A DNA stretch of 64,000 bases from assembly GCA_945860955.1 (NCBI GenBank), contig CAMATH010000009.1, positions 38,066-102,065 of the forward strand, read 5' to 3'. The translations under genes were made by a program, and so were the position numbers. The notes below the pieces were generated by a model, which was not told the DNA's origin, did not search any database, and saw only the letters and a list, made by a program, of their open reading frames with translations. This DNA comes from Planctomicrobium piriforme. Its GTDB lineage: Bacteria > Planctomycetota > Planctomycetia > Planctomycetales > Planctomycetaceae. Below are positions 44,738 through 53,482 of this stretch, piece by piece (position 1 is the stretch's first letter; every line of letters begins with the position of its first letter).

Positions 44738-45657
44738 CACGCAAGGCTCTTCGAAGGATGTTCCGGAACGGGGACGAACACGTCGAGCGCACCGGGTAGA
44801 ATTTCCACCACGGCGGGCACAACACCCGCCGGGTCGCCATCGACCTGCACGGGAACAACCTCGGCGGATTCGATTCGCAGGACGCGGGCGCGTCGCCTGG
44901 CGACGTCGGGCAAACGGTCAAGCCGCCCGAGCGCCAAGTTACAAAAGTACCGCAGCATTTGGAACGCCGATCCCTGTCGAAACAGGCGGACCTCCAGCCA
45001 GCCGTCGTCTGGAAGTGCATCAGGAGCCACCGGCAAACGGAGGGCGTACATCGGGAAGTTGACGACCACCACCAGTCGGGCCGTTTCGGGAACAGGATCG
45101 TCGTCGAACCAGATCGACAACGGCGGATGGGTGTAACTACGCAGCGCCGCCGCGATTGGTTGGAAGTACGACAAATAGGAAATATGTCCACTACGCCGCG
45201 CATGAACTCGCCGAATCACCTCGGCGTCAAAGCCGGCACTTGCCATCAAGGTAAAACGTCGCTCTCCGAGGCGACACAAATCCAGGCGACGGACACAACC
45301 TCCCGCGATCAGCCGGGCGACCTCCTGGCCCGATGCGGGGATCCCCAGTCCGCGCGCCAGCAGGTTTTCAGTCCCGACCGGCAACAGCGCCAGCGGCATC
45401 CCGGGATGTCGATTCAAAAGATCCCCGACAGTTCCATCCCCCCCCGCCGCCACCAGACAGACGACTTGCGCACGATTTTCGGGAATAGCCAGCCATGCGT
45501 CGAGCCGTTCCCGACCGCGAAACAACCGTGGCGTGAATCCCAGGACTTTCAATTCTCGAACCAGGTCATAAATCAATGACCGCCGCCAACCCGAGCCCGA
45601 ATTCGGATTGCGCTGGATGACGACATAACGACGGAGAACGGCTTGATGGGAGACCAT
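44737..45657 (-). CDS. Diacylglycerol/lipid kinase family protein
   Basis: A 306-residue soluble kinase of the DAGK-catalytic/YegS-type family. The ATP-binding motif is [16 protein letters not shown], preceded by [10 protein letters not shown] (the NP-x-SG-x-G entry) and followed by [18 protein letters not shown]. The C-terminal beta-sandwich ends in VQVDGDPAG. It phosphorylates a lipid diacylglycerol or a long-chain base; the substrate is unknown. It lies 20 bases after the HAD gene and overlaps kdsA by one base, so it belongs to an envelope-lipid/LPS operon. Confidence 0.9.
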   Translation of the reverse strand: MVSHQAVLRRYVVIQRNPNSGSGWRRSLIYDLVRELKVLGFTPRLFRGRERLDAWLAIPENRAQVVCLVAAGGDGTVGDLLNRHPGMPLALLPVGTENLLARGLGIPASGQEVARLIAGGCVRRLDLCRLGERRFTLMASAGFDAEVIRRVHARRSGHISYLSYFQPIAAALRSYTHPPLSIWFDDDPVPETARLVVVVNFPMYALRLPVAPDALPDDGWLEVRLFRQGSAFQMLRYFCNLALGRLDRLPDVARRRARVLRIESAEVVPVQVDGDPAGVVPAVVEILPGALDVFVPVPEHPSKSLA

Positions 45658-45677
45658 TCAACAGACCAATGCCGGTG

Positions 45678-46424
45678 TCATTCGATGGGGATCCGACGGG
45701 AACCAAACAACCGGTCAACAGCCTCCGCCAGCGTTTGAACGTGCCCGTCGCTGGCGGGGCGACCGCGATCGATCCAGATGGCCCGTAACCCCGCCCGCCG
45801 CGCCCCTTCGACATCGTTCACGTGACTGTCCCCCACCATCGCGATCTGGTCGGCCGGTGAATTTGTCTGCGCTTGCAGGGCCGCGAAGAATTCAGACGCC
45901 GGCTTGCGATACCCGACCTCCGACGACACCACCCGTTGCGGAATCGCCGCCAGTTCCGGCAACCCATCCAACACGGGGTGCAGCCGACGATCGAAATTCG
46001 ACGCGACTACCGTTGAAACCCCCAGTTGAGCCAGCAGCGCGAGCGCGGGAGCGACGTCGGCATACACCCGCCAGGCATTGGGAGAGGCGAACCAGTCGAA
46101 CAATTCGCGAAAGCACTCCGCCGGATTAGGAACGTCGCTGAGGACCTCGCTCACCACGGCCCGCCAGCGCTCTTCTTCCAGAACCTCGTTGGTCTGGTAT
46201 CCGTTCGAAGACTCTGCCTCAAGGCGCACGTAGGAGGTCCGAAACCGTTGTTCGATTTCCGCTTCGGTGAACTGCGAGCCGTGTCGCTTCGCCGACTGGT
46301 AGTAGACCTGGCGAACCGGCGGATCGGGGTAAATGACCGTGCCGACGGCATCGAGCGCCACCCACCGCAGAGGCGCGGGAGTCGGTTGGGGAGGCTGAGA
46401 GATGGAGTGGGGTGACGACGTCAT
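45678..46424 (-). CDS. HAD-superfamily hydrolase
   Basis: A 248-residue haloacid-dehalogenase-like hydrolase. Motif I is VALDAVGTVI, in which the second aspartate is Val (DxVGT), as in the HDHD3-like subgroup. Motif II is VVASNFD, the lysine motif is VGYRKPASEFF, and motif IV is MVGDSHVNDVEGARRAG. The cap is helical (residues 50-115). Loss of the second Asp may limit phosphatase activity, so it could be a phosphonatase or dehalogenase-like variant, but this subgroup is common and intact in other residues. It is upstream of the lipid kinase and probably in the same operon. Confidence 0.88.
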   Translation of the reverse strand: MTSSPHSISQPPQPTPAPLRWVALDAVGTVIYPDPPVRQVYYQSAKRHGSQFTEAEIEQRFRTSYVRLEAESSNGYQTNEVLEEERWRAVVSEVLSDVPNPAECFRELFDWFASPNAWRVYADVAPALALLAQLGVSTVVASNFDRRLHPVLDGLPELAAIPQRVVSSEVGYRKPASEFFAALQAQTNSPADQIAMVGDSHVNDVEGARRAGLRAIWIDRGRPASDGHVQTLAEAVDRLFGSRRIPIE

Positions 46425-46535
46425 TCGTCCAGTTTAGAAGAAGCCGCCCGAATCTAGCAAACCGAGGAAAAGAGTGTTCGTCGAAAATTGGTTTCAAACG
46501 ACGAGTCGGCTTCCTGGGAAATGACTGATCACTGG

Positions 46536-47141
46536 TCAACGGTACAAACGATGCTCGGCGATGTAGCATTCGACCGCGCGGGGCACTAGATACCGGATGC
46601 TTTTTCCCAAACGGGCTCGTTCGCGAATGTCGCGCGATGCGATTTCGATGCCTGGAATTGTGACGATCTGTACACGACCGGTGGCCGACGCCCCAAACTG
46701 CTCAATCAGTGGCGACAGATCGGGGGTCGGCGCACCCCCCCGGTTGACGACGGCAATCTCCGCCAGTTCCAGAATTCGCCCCGGGGCCTTCCATTTCGGA
46801 AAGTCCGCCAGCGAGTCGGCCCCCATCAGAAAGACCAACTCCCTGTGCGGATCTTCCTCCCGCAGTTCCGCCAAGGTCTCGACCGTGAAACACGGTTCCG
46901 TCCGCTTCAGCTCCCGGCGATCGACTACAAATTCCGGGCGGCCGACAATCGCCAGACTCAACATCTCGGCGCGGGAGTTCACGTCGGTGATCGATTGGGT
47001 CAGCTTGTGAGGGGGAATGCCCGCGGGAAGAAACGCCACCCGGTCGAGGCGACACTCCTCGCGGCAACGTTCCGCCAACAGAAGATGTCCGTTGTGAACC
47101 GGGTCAAATGTGCCACCCAAAATCCCAAGACGCATGGTCAT
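46536..47141 (-). CDS. nadD: Nicotinate-nucleotide adenylyltransferase
   Basis: NadD adenylates nicotinate mononucleotide in NAD synthesis. The 201-residue protein has the nucleotidyltransferase motif GILGGTFDPVHNGHLLLAE with HxGH at residues 16-19, the FLPAGIPPHK loop, FLMGADSLADFPKWK, and the SxxxIR-type tail as IASRDIRERARLGKSIRYLVP. The ATG at 47141 overlaps the preceding stop (ATGA), so it is coupled to the upstream thioredoxin-like gene; the internal ATG at 47135 is an alternative. Length is normal. Confidence 0.94.
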   Translation of the reverse strand: MTMRLGILGGTFDPVHNGHLLLAERCREECRLDRVAFLPAGIPPHKLTQSITDVNSRAEMLSLAIVGRPEFVVDRRELKRTEPCFTVETLAELREEDPHRELVFLMGADSLADFPKWKAPGRILELAEIAVVNRGGAPTPDLSPLIEQFGASATGRVQIVTIPGIEIASRDIRERARLGKSIRYLVPRAVECYIAEHRLYR

Positions 47142-47755
47142 CGAGCTGCAGCCGCCAGATCTCGGGCGGCGTCCAAGACTCTGTCAATCGATTCCCGTGT
47201 CAGTTCGTCATCGTGAAATGAAAACGAATGCCGGACCTTCAGGTCGCGATACAACACGACCGATACCGCCACGTCGTCGGGCAGTCCGCGAAACCCCGGG
47301 CCTTCCGTCGGAGCGGCGGCGATTGTCATGGGTAACCCGATCTTGCCGTTGAACGCCAGCGTCTGCACCTGCGGCAATAGGGTGCGCGAATCGCGGGAAA
47401 CAAACACGGCGAAACTTCGCAGCCCTTCCGCGCGATGGCCATCGACGACGCGATCAATCCCCTGGAGCAGCGTCTCGAGTTCCGGAACTATCCGCCGCAC
47501 CAGGATCATGGCGACCGGGCGATCGCCATTTCGGCAAACGTAGCAGACCGACTTGCTTTGTAGTGGCCCGGTGATCGCTCGGACGTAGAAGTTGGGGACT
47601 TTGTCGCCCGATTTCAGTCCCCCCGCAACAACTTCCATGGTCGCGTCTTCGGCCACTTCGTCTTCAGCGACCACCGATACCTGGTTGCCAGTGATCAACA
47701 ACAGCCAACCGACCAACAGCGGACGAAACCAGAATTGGCGGCGAATTGTGGTCAT
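47138..47755 (-). CDS. Secreted thioredoxin-fold-like protein
   Basis: A 205-residue protein with a signal peptide (MTTIRRQFWFRPLLVGWLLL, cleavage near VVAEDE). The mature part begins GDKVPNFYVRAITGP and contains CYVCRNGDRPVAMILV, a CxxC at the end of the first strand, as in thioredoxin-like proteins. A second strand-helix (FAVFVSRDS, then LTLAFNGKIGLPMTI) follows. The start ATG 47755 gives the leader; the ORF extends upstream to 47782. It overlaps nadD by four bases. A periplasmic redox role is plausible; no partner is visible. Confidence 0.7.
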   Translation of the reverse strand: MTTIRRQFWFRPLLVGWLLLITGNQVSVVAEDEVAEDATMEVVAGGLKSGDKVPNFYVRAITGPLQSKSVCYVCRNGDRPVAMILVRRIVPELETLLQGIDRVVDGHRAEGLRSFAVFVSRDSRTLLPQVQTLAFNGKIGLPMTIAAAPTEGPGFRGLPDDVAVSVVLYRDLKVRHSFSFHDDELTRESIDRVLDAARDLAAAAR

Positions 47756-48145
47756 TTCGGCTGGAGCGGGACTGTCGGGCAACGGGAACCGGGGTGAGAA
47801 CAGACTAAACCAGAGATGTTCGCATGGCTAGTCCAAAAACCAGGATGGTCTGCAGGGTGAGGTCTATGAACTTCGTCAAACATGGTGACCATTGGGCAAT
47901 TGTCTATCGACGGGCGTATTTTGACTGCGGCGAAGAGGCGAAGCCCGGCGAAGGTTTTTGTGGTGAATCGTGACCATGTTTTGGGTGCGTCGTCGCGATG
48001 CAGCGGCACGCACAGTTGCAGGTCGTTCGTCAGCACCGCGCACGCCCTGACCGTGTCCCCCGAACGGACGCGTGGCCAGCGCAATCGACTCCCTCAGGGC
48101 TTGCCTCTTCGCCGCGTCAAACAAGAATGGGGCGTAATCCGCTCG

Positions 48146-48175
48146 TTGACAAAAATGACTACAGAATTGTAGAAT
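48146..48175 (+). promoter_or_regulatory. Sigma-70-type promoter of the toxin-antitoxin operon
   Basis: TTGACA at 48146-48151 (six of six), an 18-base spacer, and TAGAAT at 48170-48175 (five of six). The antitoxin ATG at 48183 lies only seven bases after the -10 box, so the transcript should be leaderless or nearly so; no Shine-Dalgarno sequence is present. Confidence 0.65.
48159..48172. promoter_or_regulatory. Palindromic operator overlapping the -10 box
   Basis: CTACA-GAAT-TGTAG, five perfect pairs around a four-base centre, overlaps the spacer and the -10 element. This is where a ribbon-helix-helix antitoxin would bind to autorepress its operon. The binding itself is inference. Confidence 0.55.
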
Positions 48176-48182
48176 CCTTTGC

Positions 48183-48434
48183 ATGTCCACAACGGTGAGA
48201 ATCTCCGAAACGGGGCGAGTCCTCTTGGCTCAATTGGCCGCCGAAACCAATCTGAGCATGGCTGCGGTATTGGAAGCCGCACTGGAAAATTACCGTCGGA
48301 GTCGCCTCCTGGCCAAGGCCGCCGCCGCTTACGAGGCGCTCGCATCGGATCCGGGTCCGCACGCGGAATATCGCTCTGAAATCGCAGAATTTGATGGCGT
48401 TTGCGGGGACGGACTTGAAAGATATGAGCCCTGA
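48183..48434 (+). CDS. Ribbon-helix-helix antitoxin (MazE/RHH type)
   Basis: An 83-residue protein. The N-terminal TTVRISETGRVLLAQLAAETNLSMAAVLEAALENYRRS is a classic ribbon-helix-helix DNA-binding fold: one strand, then two helices. The C-terminal 30 residues (ASDPGPHAEYRSEIAEFDGV) are acidic and probably disordered, to wrap the toxin. It stops four bases before the toxin ATG. Its own promoter carries a palindrome suited to autoregulation. Together with the toxin it forms a type II toxin-antitoxin module. Confidence 0.88.
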   Translation: MSTTVRISETGRVLLAQLAAETNLSMAAVLEAALENYRRSRLLAKAAAAYEALASDPGPHAEYRSEIAEFDGVCGDGLERYEP

Positions 48435-48437
48435 TTG

Positions 48438-48788
48438 ATGATTCCTGGAAGCTCCGCAGCCCGTGGCGAAATCTGGCTGGCTGATTTGAATCCGGTTCGC
48501 GGCCATGAGCAAGCTGGCCGACGACCGGTCCTGGTGGTTTCGGTCGACCCGTTCAATCGCAGCAAAGCCGATCTTGTGGTTGTCGTGCCGTTGACGTCGA
48601 CACTCCGCGGGATTCCGCTTCATGTCACCGTCGAGCCTCCGGAAGGGGGCATTAAAAATCCCTCAGCGCTACTTTGTGATGCGGTTCGATCGATTAGCAA
48701 AGATCGGCTCGTCATCCGTTGGGGGAATGTGTCGTCGAAGACAATGGCCGAAGTCGAAGATCGGCTGCGTGTGCTGTTGGGTTTGTAA
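48438..48788 (+). CDS. MazF/PemK-type mRNA interferase toxin
   Basis: A 116-residue protein of the MazF/PemK/CcdB barrel. Seen: RGEIWLADLNPVRGHEQAGRRPVLVV (the conserved N-terminal part of the RNase barrel), the catalytic-region VVVPLTSTLRG, an SALLCDAVRSISKDRL strand-helix, and the terminal AEVEDRLRVLLGL helix. The arginine and serine/threonine of the active site are present in GRRPV and LTST. The ATG is four bases after the antitoxin stop, in the usual antitoxin-toxin order. It is predicted to be an intact, active endoribonuclease. Confidence 0.9.
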   Translation: MIPGSSAARGEIWLADLNPVRGHEQAGRRPVLVVSVDPFNRSKADLVVVVPLTSTLRGIPLHVTVEPPEGGIKNPSALLCDAVRSISKDRLVIRWGNVSSKTMAEVEDRLRVLLGL

Positions 48789-48854
48789 ATGGAGTCATCT
48801 CCCACAACCATGACCTGTTTCGGACTTCCGAGACGCTTTTCGGAGAATTCATCC

Positions 48855-49943
48855 ATGCGATTGATCCCACTCGTTCTCGTCGGGCTGATACTGGCCGTCA
48901 CACCGACAGTCCACGCTGACGACACCACACCCCTGTCGACCATCGCGTTTGGATCGTGCGCAAAACAAGATCAGCCGCAGCCGATCTGGGACGCGGTCAT
49001 TGAAACCAGTCCGCAGTTATTCGTGTTTCTGGGGGACAACATCTACGGCGATTCGGAAGACATGGAGGTTCTGCGGGCGAAGTGGGGCCAGCTTGCCGAC
49101 CAGCCCGGGTTTCGCAAACTCCGCCAAACCTGCCCGGTCGTCGGAACCTGGGACGACCACGACTACGGTGCCAATGACGCTGGAGCCGAGTATCCCAAAA
49201 AACGGGAATCACAACAGCTCTTTCTCGACTTTCTGGGTGTCCCCAAAACTGACCCCCGACGGACGCAGGAGGGGGTCTACTCGGCACGCGTTTACGGTCC
49301 TCCCGGCAAACGCGTGCAACTCATTCTGCTTGACGCGCGGTATCATCGCAGCCCGCTCAAGACGGGTTACCAGCCAGGCGAACCAGGGGATGGCTATCGC
49401 GGCAAGTACGTTCCGAACACCGACGCCGAGGCGACTGTGCTGGGTGAGACGCAATGGGGCTGGCTCTCCGACCAATTGAAACTTCCCGCGGAACTCCGGA
49501 TCATTGGCTCAGGGGTGCAGGTCATTCCCGATGAGCATGGTTGGGAAAAGTGGGGGAATTTCCCCAACGAGCGACAACGGCTGTTTCGCGTGATCCGCGA
49601 GAGCCGGGCGAACGGTGTCGTGCTGCTCAGCGGCGACAGGCACCTGGCGGAGATTTCGCGGCTTCCCGCCAACCATCGAGACGGGGTCGGGTATCCGCTG
49701 TTTGACATCACCAGCACCAGCCTGAACGCCCCCAGCGGCAATTTCACAAAAGCCGGCATCCGCTTCGCAAACGAAATCAACTCGTACCGCGTGGGGCTGA
49801 CCTATTTCGACGTCAATTTCGGCTCGATCCAAATCGACTGGAACCAGCCCGATCCGCTGGTGCGATTGCAGGTACGCGACGAGAAGGGAGGAGTGGTGCT
49901 GCAACAGAAGGTGCCACTGAGCGCCTTGCGGGCGGGGTCGTAA
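48855..49943 (+). CDS. PhoD-type alkaline phosphatase/phosphodiesterase
   Basis: A 362-residue secreted metallophosphoesterase of the PhoD family. The signal peptide is MRLIPLVLVGLILAVTPT. Motifs: IAFGSCAKQDQP, FLGDNIYGDSEDM, GTWDDHDYGANDAG, and LLSGDRHLAEISR, which together supply the metal ligands (Asp, Asn, His). It probably releases phosphate from phosphodiesters or phosphomonoesters outside the cytoplasm. The ATG 48855 (CGGAGA upstream) gives the signal peptide; the frame is open from 48789 next to the toxin stop. Confidence 0.92.
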   Translation: MRLIPLVLVGLILAVTPTVHADDTTPLSTIAFGSCAKQDQPQPIWDAVIETSPQLFVFLGDNIYGDSEDMEVLRAKWGQLADQPGFRKLRQTCPVVGTWDDHDYGANDAGAEYPKKRESQQLFLDFLGVPKTDPRRTQEGVYSARVYGPPGKRVQLILLDARYHRSPLKTGYQPGEPGDGYRGKYVPNTDAEATVLGETQWGWLSDQLKLPAELRIIGSGVQVIPDEHGWEKWGNFPNERQRLFRVIRESRANGVVLLSGDRHLAEISRLPANHRDGVGYPLFDITSTSLNAPSGNFTKAGIRFANEINSYRVGLTYFDVNFGSIQIDWNQPDPLVRLQVRDEKGGVVLQQKVPLSALRAGS

Positions 49944-50194
49944 TAGAGTGGGACAAGTCGCGTTTCGCTTTGTGGATGACGCGGCGAAGAGACAAGTACC
50001 AAGTGGGGTCGAGCGGGCGAGAACGTGGGGGATCGACGGCATGAAGTGGTTCGCGCAGTGGGGTCGCGGTCGTGTCGTTGGTAAAATCGCGACCATGACC
50101 TCGCAACGGGAAAACTCGTTGCCCGTGAATTCGCGGTTCGCAACCCGCAGCGTCTTCCTGCCAAGATCTCCAGTTTTTGAACGGGACTCGTCAC

Positions 50195-51085
50195 ATGAGC
50201 GGTTTTGACGTCTGTTTGATTCGCCCGCATTCCGTCTGTCGACTGGCGCTGCTGTTTCTCGCACTCAGTGTGACTCTGAACCCACGTGCCAATGCCGACG
50301 ACCAGCCGACGGAATCGACCGAGTCCCGGGACTTCACGGTCGAACGCCCGAGTGAAAAGCTCTCGGTGCGGGTCGTTTCCCCCAAGCCGGACAAGCTCGC
50401 GAAGAGTTCGCTGTTACTGCTCAACTTCAGCACCGATCGCACCACGTCTCTGACGGCTGAGATTTACGCTCAGCCCGCCAAAGCGTTTCTGGCGAATGGA
50501 CATCGGGTCGCAAGTTTCGATCTGCCGGCGCATGGCGAACGGGTCGATGTGAGGGGCAGCGGGATTGATGGAATGTGCGCCCAGTTCATCGCCGGGGACG
50601 ATCCGTTTGCGCGATTCGCCGCCGACGGATCCGCGGTGATTGACGCATTGATCCAGAGTGGCGACGCGGTCGCGGACCGGATTGTGGTGTGCGGCGTATC
50701 ACGCGCGGGATATTGCGGCCTGCGACTGGCGGCCGCCGACAAGCGGGTCTGTGGCGTTGCGGCGCTCGCTCCGGTGACCGACTGGCGGCAGTTGCGGGAA
50801 TTCGCCGCCGTGAAAGAGCGGGACGATGTGGCGAAGCTGGCGCTCGATCACTTCGCCGACGCGCTCGCGGGACGCCCGGTCTACATGGCAATTGGCAATC
50901 GGGACGAGCGGGTCGGAACAGACTGCTGCACGCGATTCGCTCTGAAACTGTTCGAGTCGGAGGAGCGAATGAAACAACCCGAGTCGAAAATTCGATTTCT
51001 GGTCGTGGACGATTCGAAGGGGCACGCCCTCGATTTGAAGTGGCGCGACGTCGGCAGCGAATTCCTGTTGAAACTGGCGAAGTGA
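50195..51085 (+). CDS. Secreted alpha/beta hydrolase
   Basis: A 296-residue protein with a signal peptide (residues 1-32, cleavage near RANADDQP). The nucleophile elbow is VVCGVSRAGYCGL, a G-x-S-x-A/G type; a hydrolase strand VASFDLPAHGERVDV precedes it, as in the dienelactone-hydrolase/peptidase S9-like group. A catalytic Asp lies near GNRDERV and a His in DDSKGHALDL. The substrate is unknown. It ends 10 bases before the stop of the convergent NADH-dehydrogenase-like gene. Confidence 0.8.
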   Translation: MSGFDVCLIRPHSVCRLALLFLALSVTLNPRANADDQPTESTESRDFTVERPSEKLSVRVVSPKPDKLAKSSLLLLNFSTDRTTSLTAEIYAQPAKAFLANGHRVASFDLPAHGERVDVRGSGIDGMCAQFIAGDDPFARFAADGSAVIDALIQSGDAVADRIVVCGVSRAGYCGLRLAAADKRVCGVAALAPVTDWRQLREFAAVKERDDVAKLALDHFADALAGRPVYMAIGNRDERVGTDCCTRFALKLFESEERMKQPESKIRFLVVDDSKGHALDLKWRDVGSEFLLKLAK

Positions 51086-51095
51086 GCGAACCGCG

Positions 51096-52739
51096 TTACG
51101 AACCCGAATCGGCTTCCGGAAGTCGCGTCCCATCGTTCTGGTTTTGCCGTTTGTCCATCACCTGTTCGATGCTCTTTCGCAGCTCGGGGACGTGTGCCAA
51201 CAACGAATGAAAATCCTGCTGCCGCAGCGCCAACAGCGTGATGGCGGTCTTGGCACGCACGGTCCCGCTGCGTGGCAGATGTTTGAGAACGGCGATTTCC
51301 CCGAAGAACTCCCCCGAGCGCAGCGTGGCGACGGGAACTGTGGGATCGGGCGATTTGCTGGTCAACACTTCGACTTCGCCATCGAGAATCATGTAGAACG
51401 CGTCCCCCAGATCCCCCTCGTGGAAAACGACATCGCCCGGTTCGTAGTGCAGTTGGGTGAGCGAGCTGCCAGACTCGGTCTTGAGCTGAACGGTTTCCGC
51501 CGGGAGCAGCAAATCGAGAAACCACGACGCCCCCACCTTGAGTTTGCGTCCGAACCCCGGGAGTTTCATCCAGTAAATCGTTCGCCAGGCGAACCACGCG
51601 GTCATTCCCGAAAGTCGAATCTTAGAGAAGAGTTCCGCGACCGCGCGACGGCGGCCGAGCGACCCGAGTTTTCCCAAGCCTTCGAACGCGAATGTCTTTA
51701 GGTTTCCCCCGCGCAGCGTCGCCATCAGGTTGTGACCCAGCACGCCGGCTTCCCGCGTCGCGTGCTGTGCCGTGGGGGGCGCGAAACCACCCGATGGCAG
51801 CGGGATGAGAGCGCAGTCGCCAAGCGCCCAGACATGGTCGCTCCCCAGGACACGCAGATTCCCGTCGGTTTTCAGTTTTCCCTTTTCTTGCGTCAGTGGC
51901 AGAGCGGCGACCATGGGGTGTGGTGCCGAGGGGACGGTCGAGACCAGCGTTCGACAGGGGATCCGCTCGCCCCCTTTTAAGATGGCGGCGGCGGGACTGG
52001 CGGTCGCCAGGCGACTCTGGAGTCGCACGTCAACTCCCCGTTTCCTCAGGATATCCTGGGAATATTCCCCCAGGCTTTGCGGCAACTCTCGGTCGAGAAT
52101 TCGTTCGCCGGAATGCAGCAGCACCACGCGAAGTTCATCCGCCCGGCAGATGCGTCGCTCGCGGGCGAGTTTCCGGACGAAGTCGTTCAGCTCGGCACAC
52201 ACCTCGACTCCCGAGAAGCCCCCACCCGCGACAACAAACGTCAACAGTTCACGGCGCAGCTCCGGATCGAGAACGTTCGCCGCCTCGTCAAAGACCCGAA
52301 TCAGGTGGTTTCGCAGCGAAATCGCGTCGGCGAGATTCTTGAACGGCTTGGCGTGTTCAAACAGCCCCGGCATCCCGCGAAAATCGGTGACGTTTCCCAA
52401 AGCGATCACCAGATGGTCGTAAGGAATCTCCTCCACGCGTGGGAGAAACCCCGGCTGCAACCGCACCACCTTGCGTTCGCAGTCGATCGACTCGACCTCG
52501 CGGACATACAACCGGGTGCGGGGGATCATGCGATGCAACGGGCTGACCGTGTCGGTCAGCCCGATCTCGCCAGAAATCACCTCGGGGAGCATTGGATGAA
52601 ACGTGAAGTAGTTCTCGCGCGAAACGAGAGAGACTTCAACCGTTGGATCGTTTCGAGTGAGACGCTCCAGGGCCTGAGCCGTGTAGACGCCGCCGAAGCC
52701 GCCACCGAGGATGACGATCCGACGCACAGGGGGTGCCAT
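51096..52739 (-). CDS. Type-II NADH dehydrogenase-like flavoprotein fused to a cyclic-nucleotide-binding domain
   Basis: A 547-residue fusion. Residues 5-400 are a pyridine-nucleotide-disulfide oxidoreductase/NDH-2 domain: GGGFGG at 12-17 binds FAD, FVVAGGGFSGVE is the NAD(P) Rossmann motif, VWALGDCA the flavin-proximal Asp, and a C-terminal hydrophobic helix (FAWRTIYWMKLPG) fits membrane attachment. Residues 425-535 are a cNMP-binding barrel with YEPGDVVFHEGDLGDAFYMILDG, GEFFGEIAVL and PRSGTVRA, in which the Glu and Arg that contact the nucleotide are retained. It probably feeds electrons from NADH to quinone under cNMP control; that control is inferred. It follows the CBS-domain gene by 91 bases. 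Confidence 0.88.
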   Translation of the reverse strand: MAPPVRRIVILGGGFGGVYTAQALERLTRNDPTVEVSLVSRENYFTFHPMLPEVISGEIGLTDTVSPLHRMIPRTRLYVREVESIDCERKVVRLQPGFLPRVEEIPYDHLVIALGNVTDFRGMPGLFEHAKPFKNLADAISLRNHLIRVFDEAANVLDPELRRELLTFVVAGGGFSGVEVCAELNDFVRKLARERRICRADELRVVLLHSGERILDRELPQSLGEYSQDILRKRGVDVRLQSRLATASPAAAILKGGERIPCRTLVSTVPSAPHPMVAALPLTQEKGKLKTDGNLRVLGSDHVWALGDCALIPLPSGGFAPPTAQHATREAGVLGHNLMATLRGGNLKTFAFEGLGKLGSLGRRRAVAELFSKIRLSGMTAWFAWRTIYWMKLPGFGRKLKVGASWFLDLLLPAETVQLKTESGSSLTQLHYEPGDVVFHEGDLGDAFYMILDGEVEVLTSKSPDPTVPVATLRSGEFFGEIAVLKHLPRSGTVRAKTAITLLALRQQDFHSLLAHVPELRKSIEQVMDKRQNQNDGTRLPEADSGS

Positions 52740-52830
52740 ACGGGCCTTCCGGGGATGGATGTGGGGCGAAGATCAGGAACCGGGTCGACGATCCTGCGAC
52801 TCACCTCCCTGTTCTCGCGGGCGAAGCGTG

Positions 52831-53277
52831 TCAGCCGGCGGGGGACGACAGAATCGCCTTGCACACATCGGCACGCGAAATGGTGCCAATCAGTTTGCCA
52901 CCATCCACGACGGGGAGCCGGCGGATCATGCGCGAGGCCATCAGCGCGGCCGCTTCCAGCAAATTGTCGTCGGGCTTCAGGGTGATCGGCTTGGCGATCA
53001 GGATGTCGGCCAGTGGACGTTTGCGGAGAGCGCTCGCTTTGTCGCCGAAAATCTCGGCGGCATTCATCGCTCCACCACTGGCGGCGATCTCGTCGATTTT
53101 GGGGAGCGTCGCGCGGATCAGGTCGCCTTCGGACAGAACGCCGACGAACATGCGATTCTGGTCGACAACCATGAGGTCGGACGCTTGTGAATTCGCCAGG
53201 ACGGCGGCCGCCTCGGGGATCGACGCGGTCGGAAGGATGACGGTGGGATTCAAATTGACTGCGTCGCGGACTTTCAT
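52831..53277 (-). CDS. CBS-domain pair protein
   Basis: A 148-residue protein made of two CBS domains (KVRDAVNLNPTVI, then ASDLMVVDQNRMFVGVLSEGDL; PLADILIAKPITLKPDDN, then RRLPVVDGGKLIGTISRADV). CBS pairs bind adenine nucleotides (AMP, ATP, SAM or c-di-AMP) and act as energy sensors. The ATG at 53277 has GAGGAG upstream. It precedes the NADH-dehydrogenase/cNMP fusion on the same strand, so both may report adenylate state to the redox system. Confidence 0.9.
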   Translation of the reverse strand: MKVRDAVNLNPTVILPTASIPEAAAVLANSQASDLMVVDQNRMFVGVLSEGDLIRATLPKIDEIAASGGAMNAAEIFGDKASALRKRPLADILIAKPITLKPDDNLLEAAALMASRMIRRLPVVDGGKLIGTISRADVCKAILSSPAG

Positions 53278-53482
53278 GCAACCGGGCTCCTCAGGCTGTC
53301 GTTCTCGATGTGACCCAACGGACACGCGACCACCCAACTACCCCCAAAGGGAGCCCCCGGGCGATACGAATCCGCCGACTTCGTGCCTGTTTGATATCGC
53401 AAGAGGACGGAGAGTGCAATCGGGAGGGGTAAAATGTGGTTAGGACGAGGCGGTCACTCACATCCATCAACTATTCCGCGGT

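Larger units (their letters stand above)
47756..48182. other. Intergenic region before the toxin-antitoxin pair
   Basis: 427 bases with no convincing gene. It contains the reverse complement of a short sequence repeated at 49978 (GACGCGGCGAAGAG; see the findings) and, at its right end, the promoter/operator of the toxin-antitoxin genes. The middle (47870-48120) has codon-like texture in several frames but no start, signal or homology that I can support. Confidence 0.45.
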
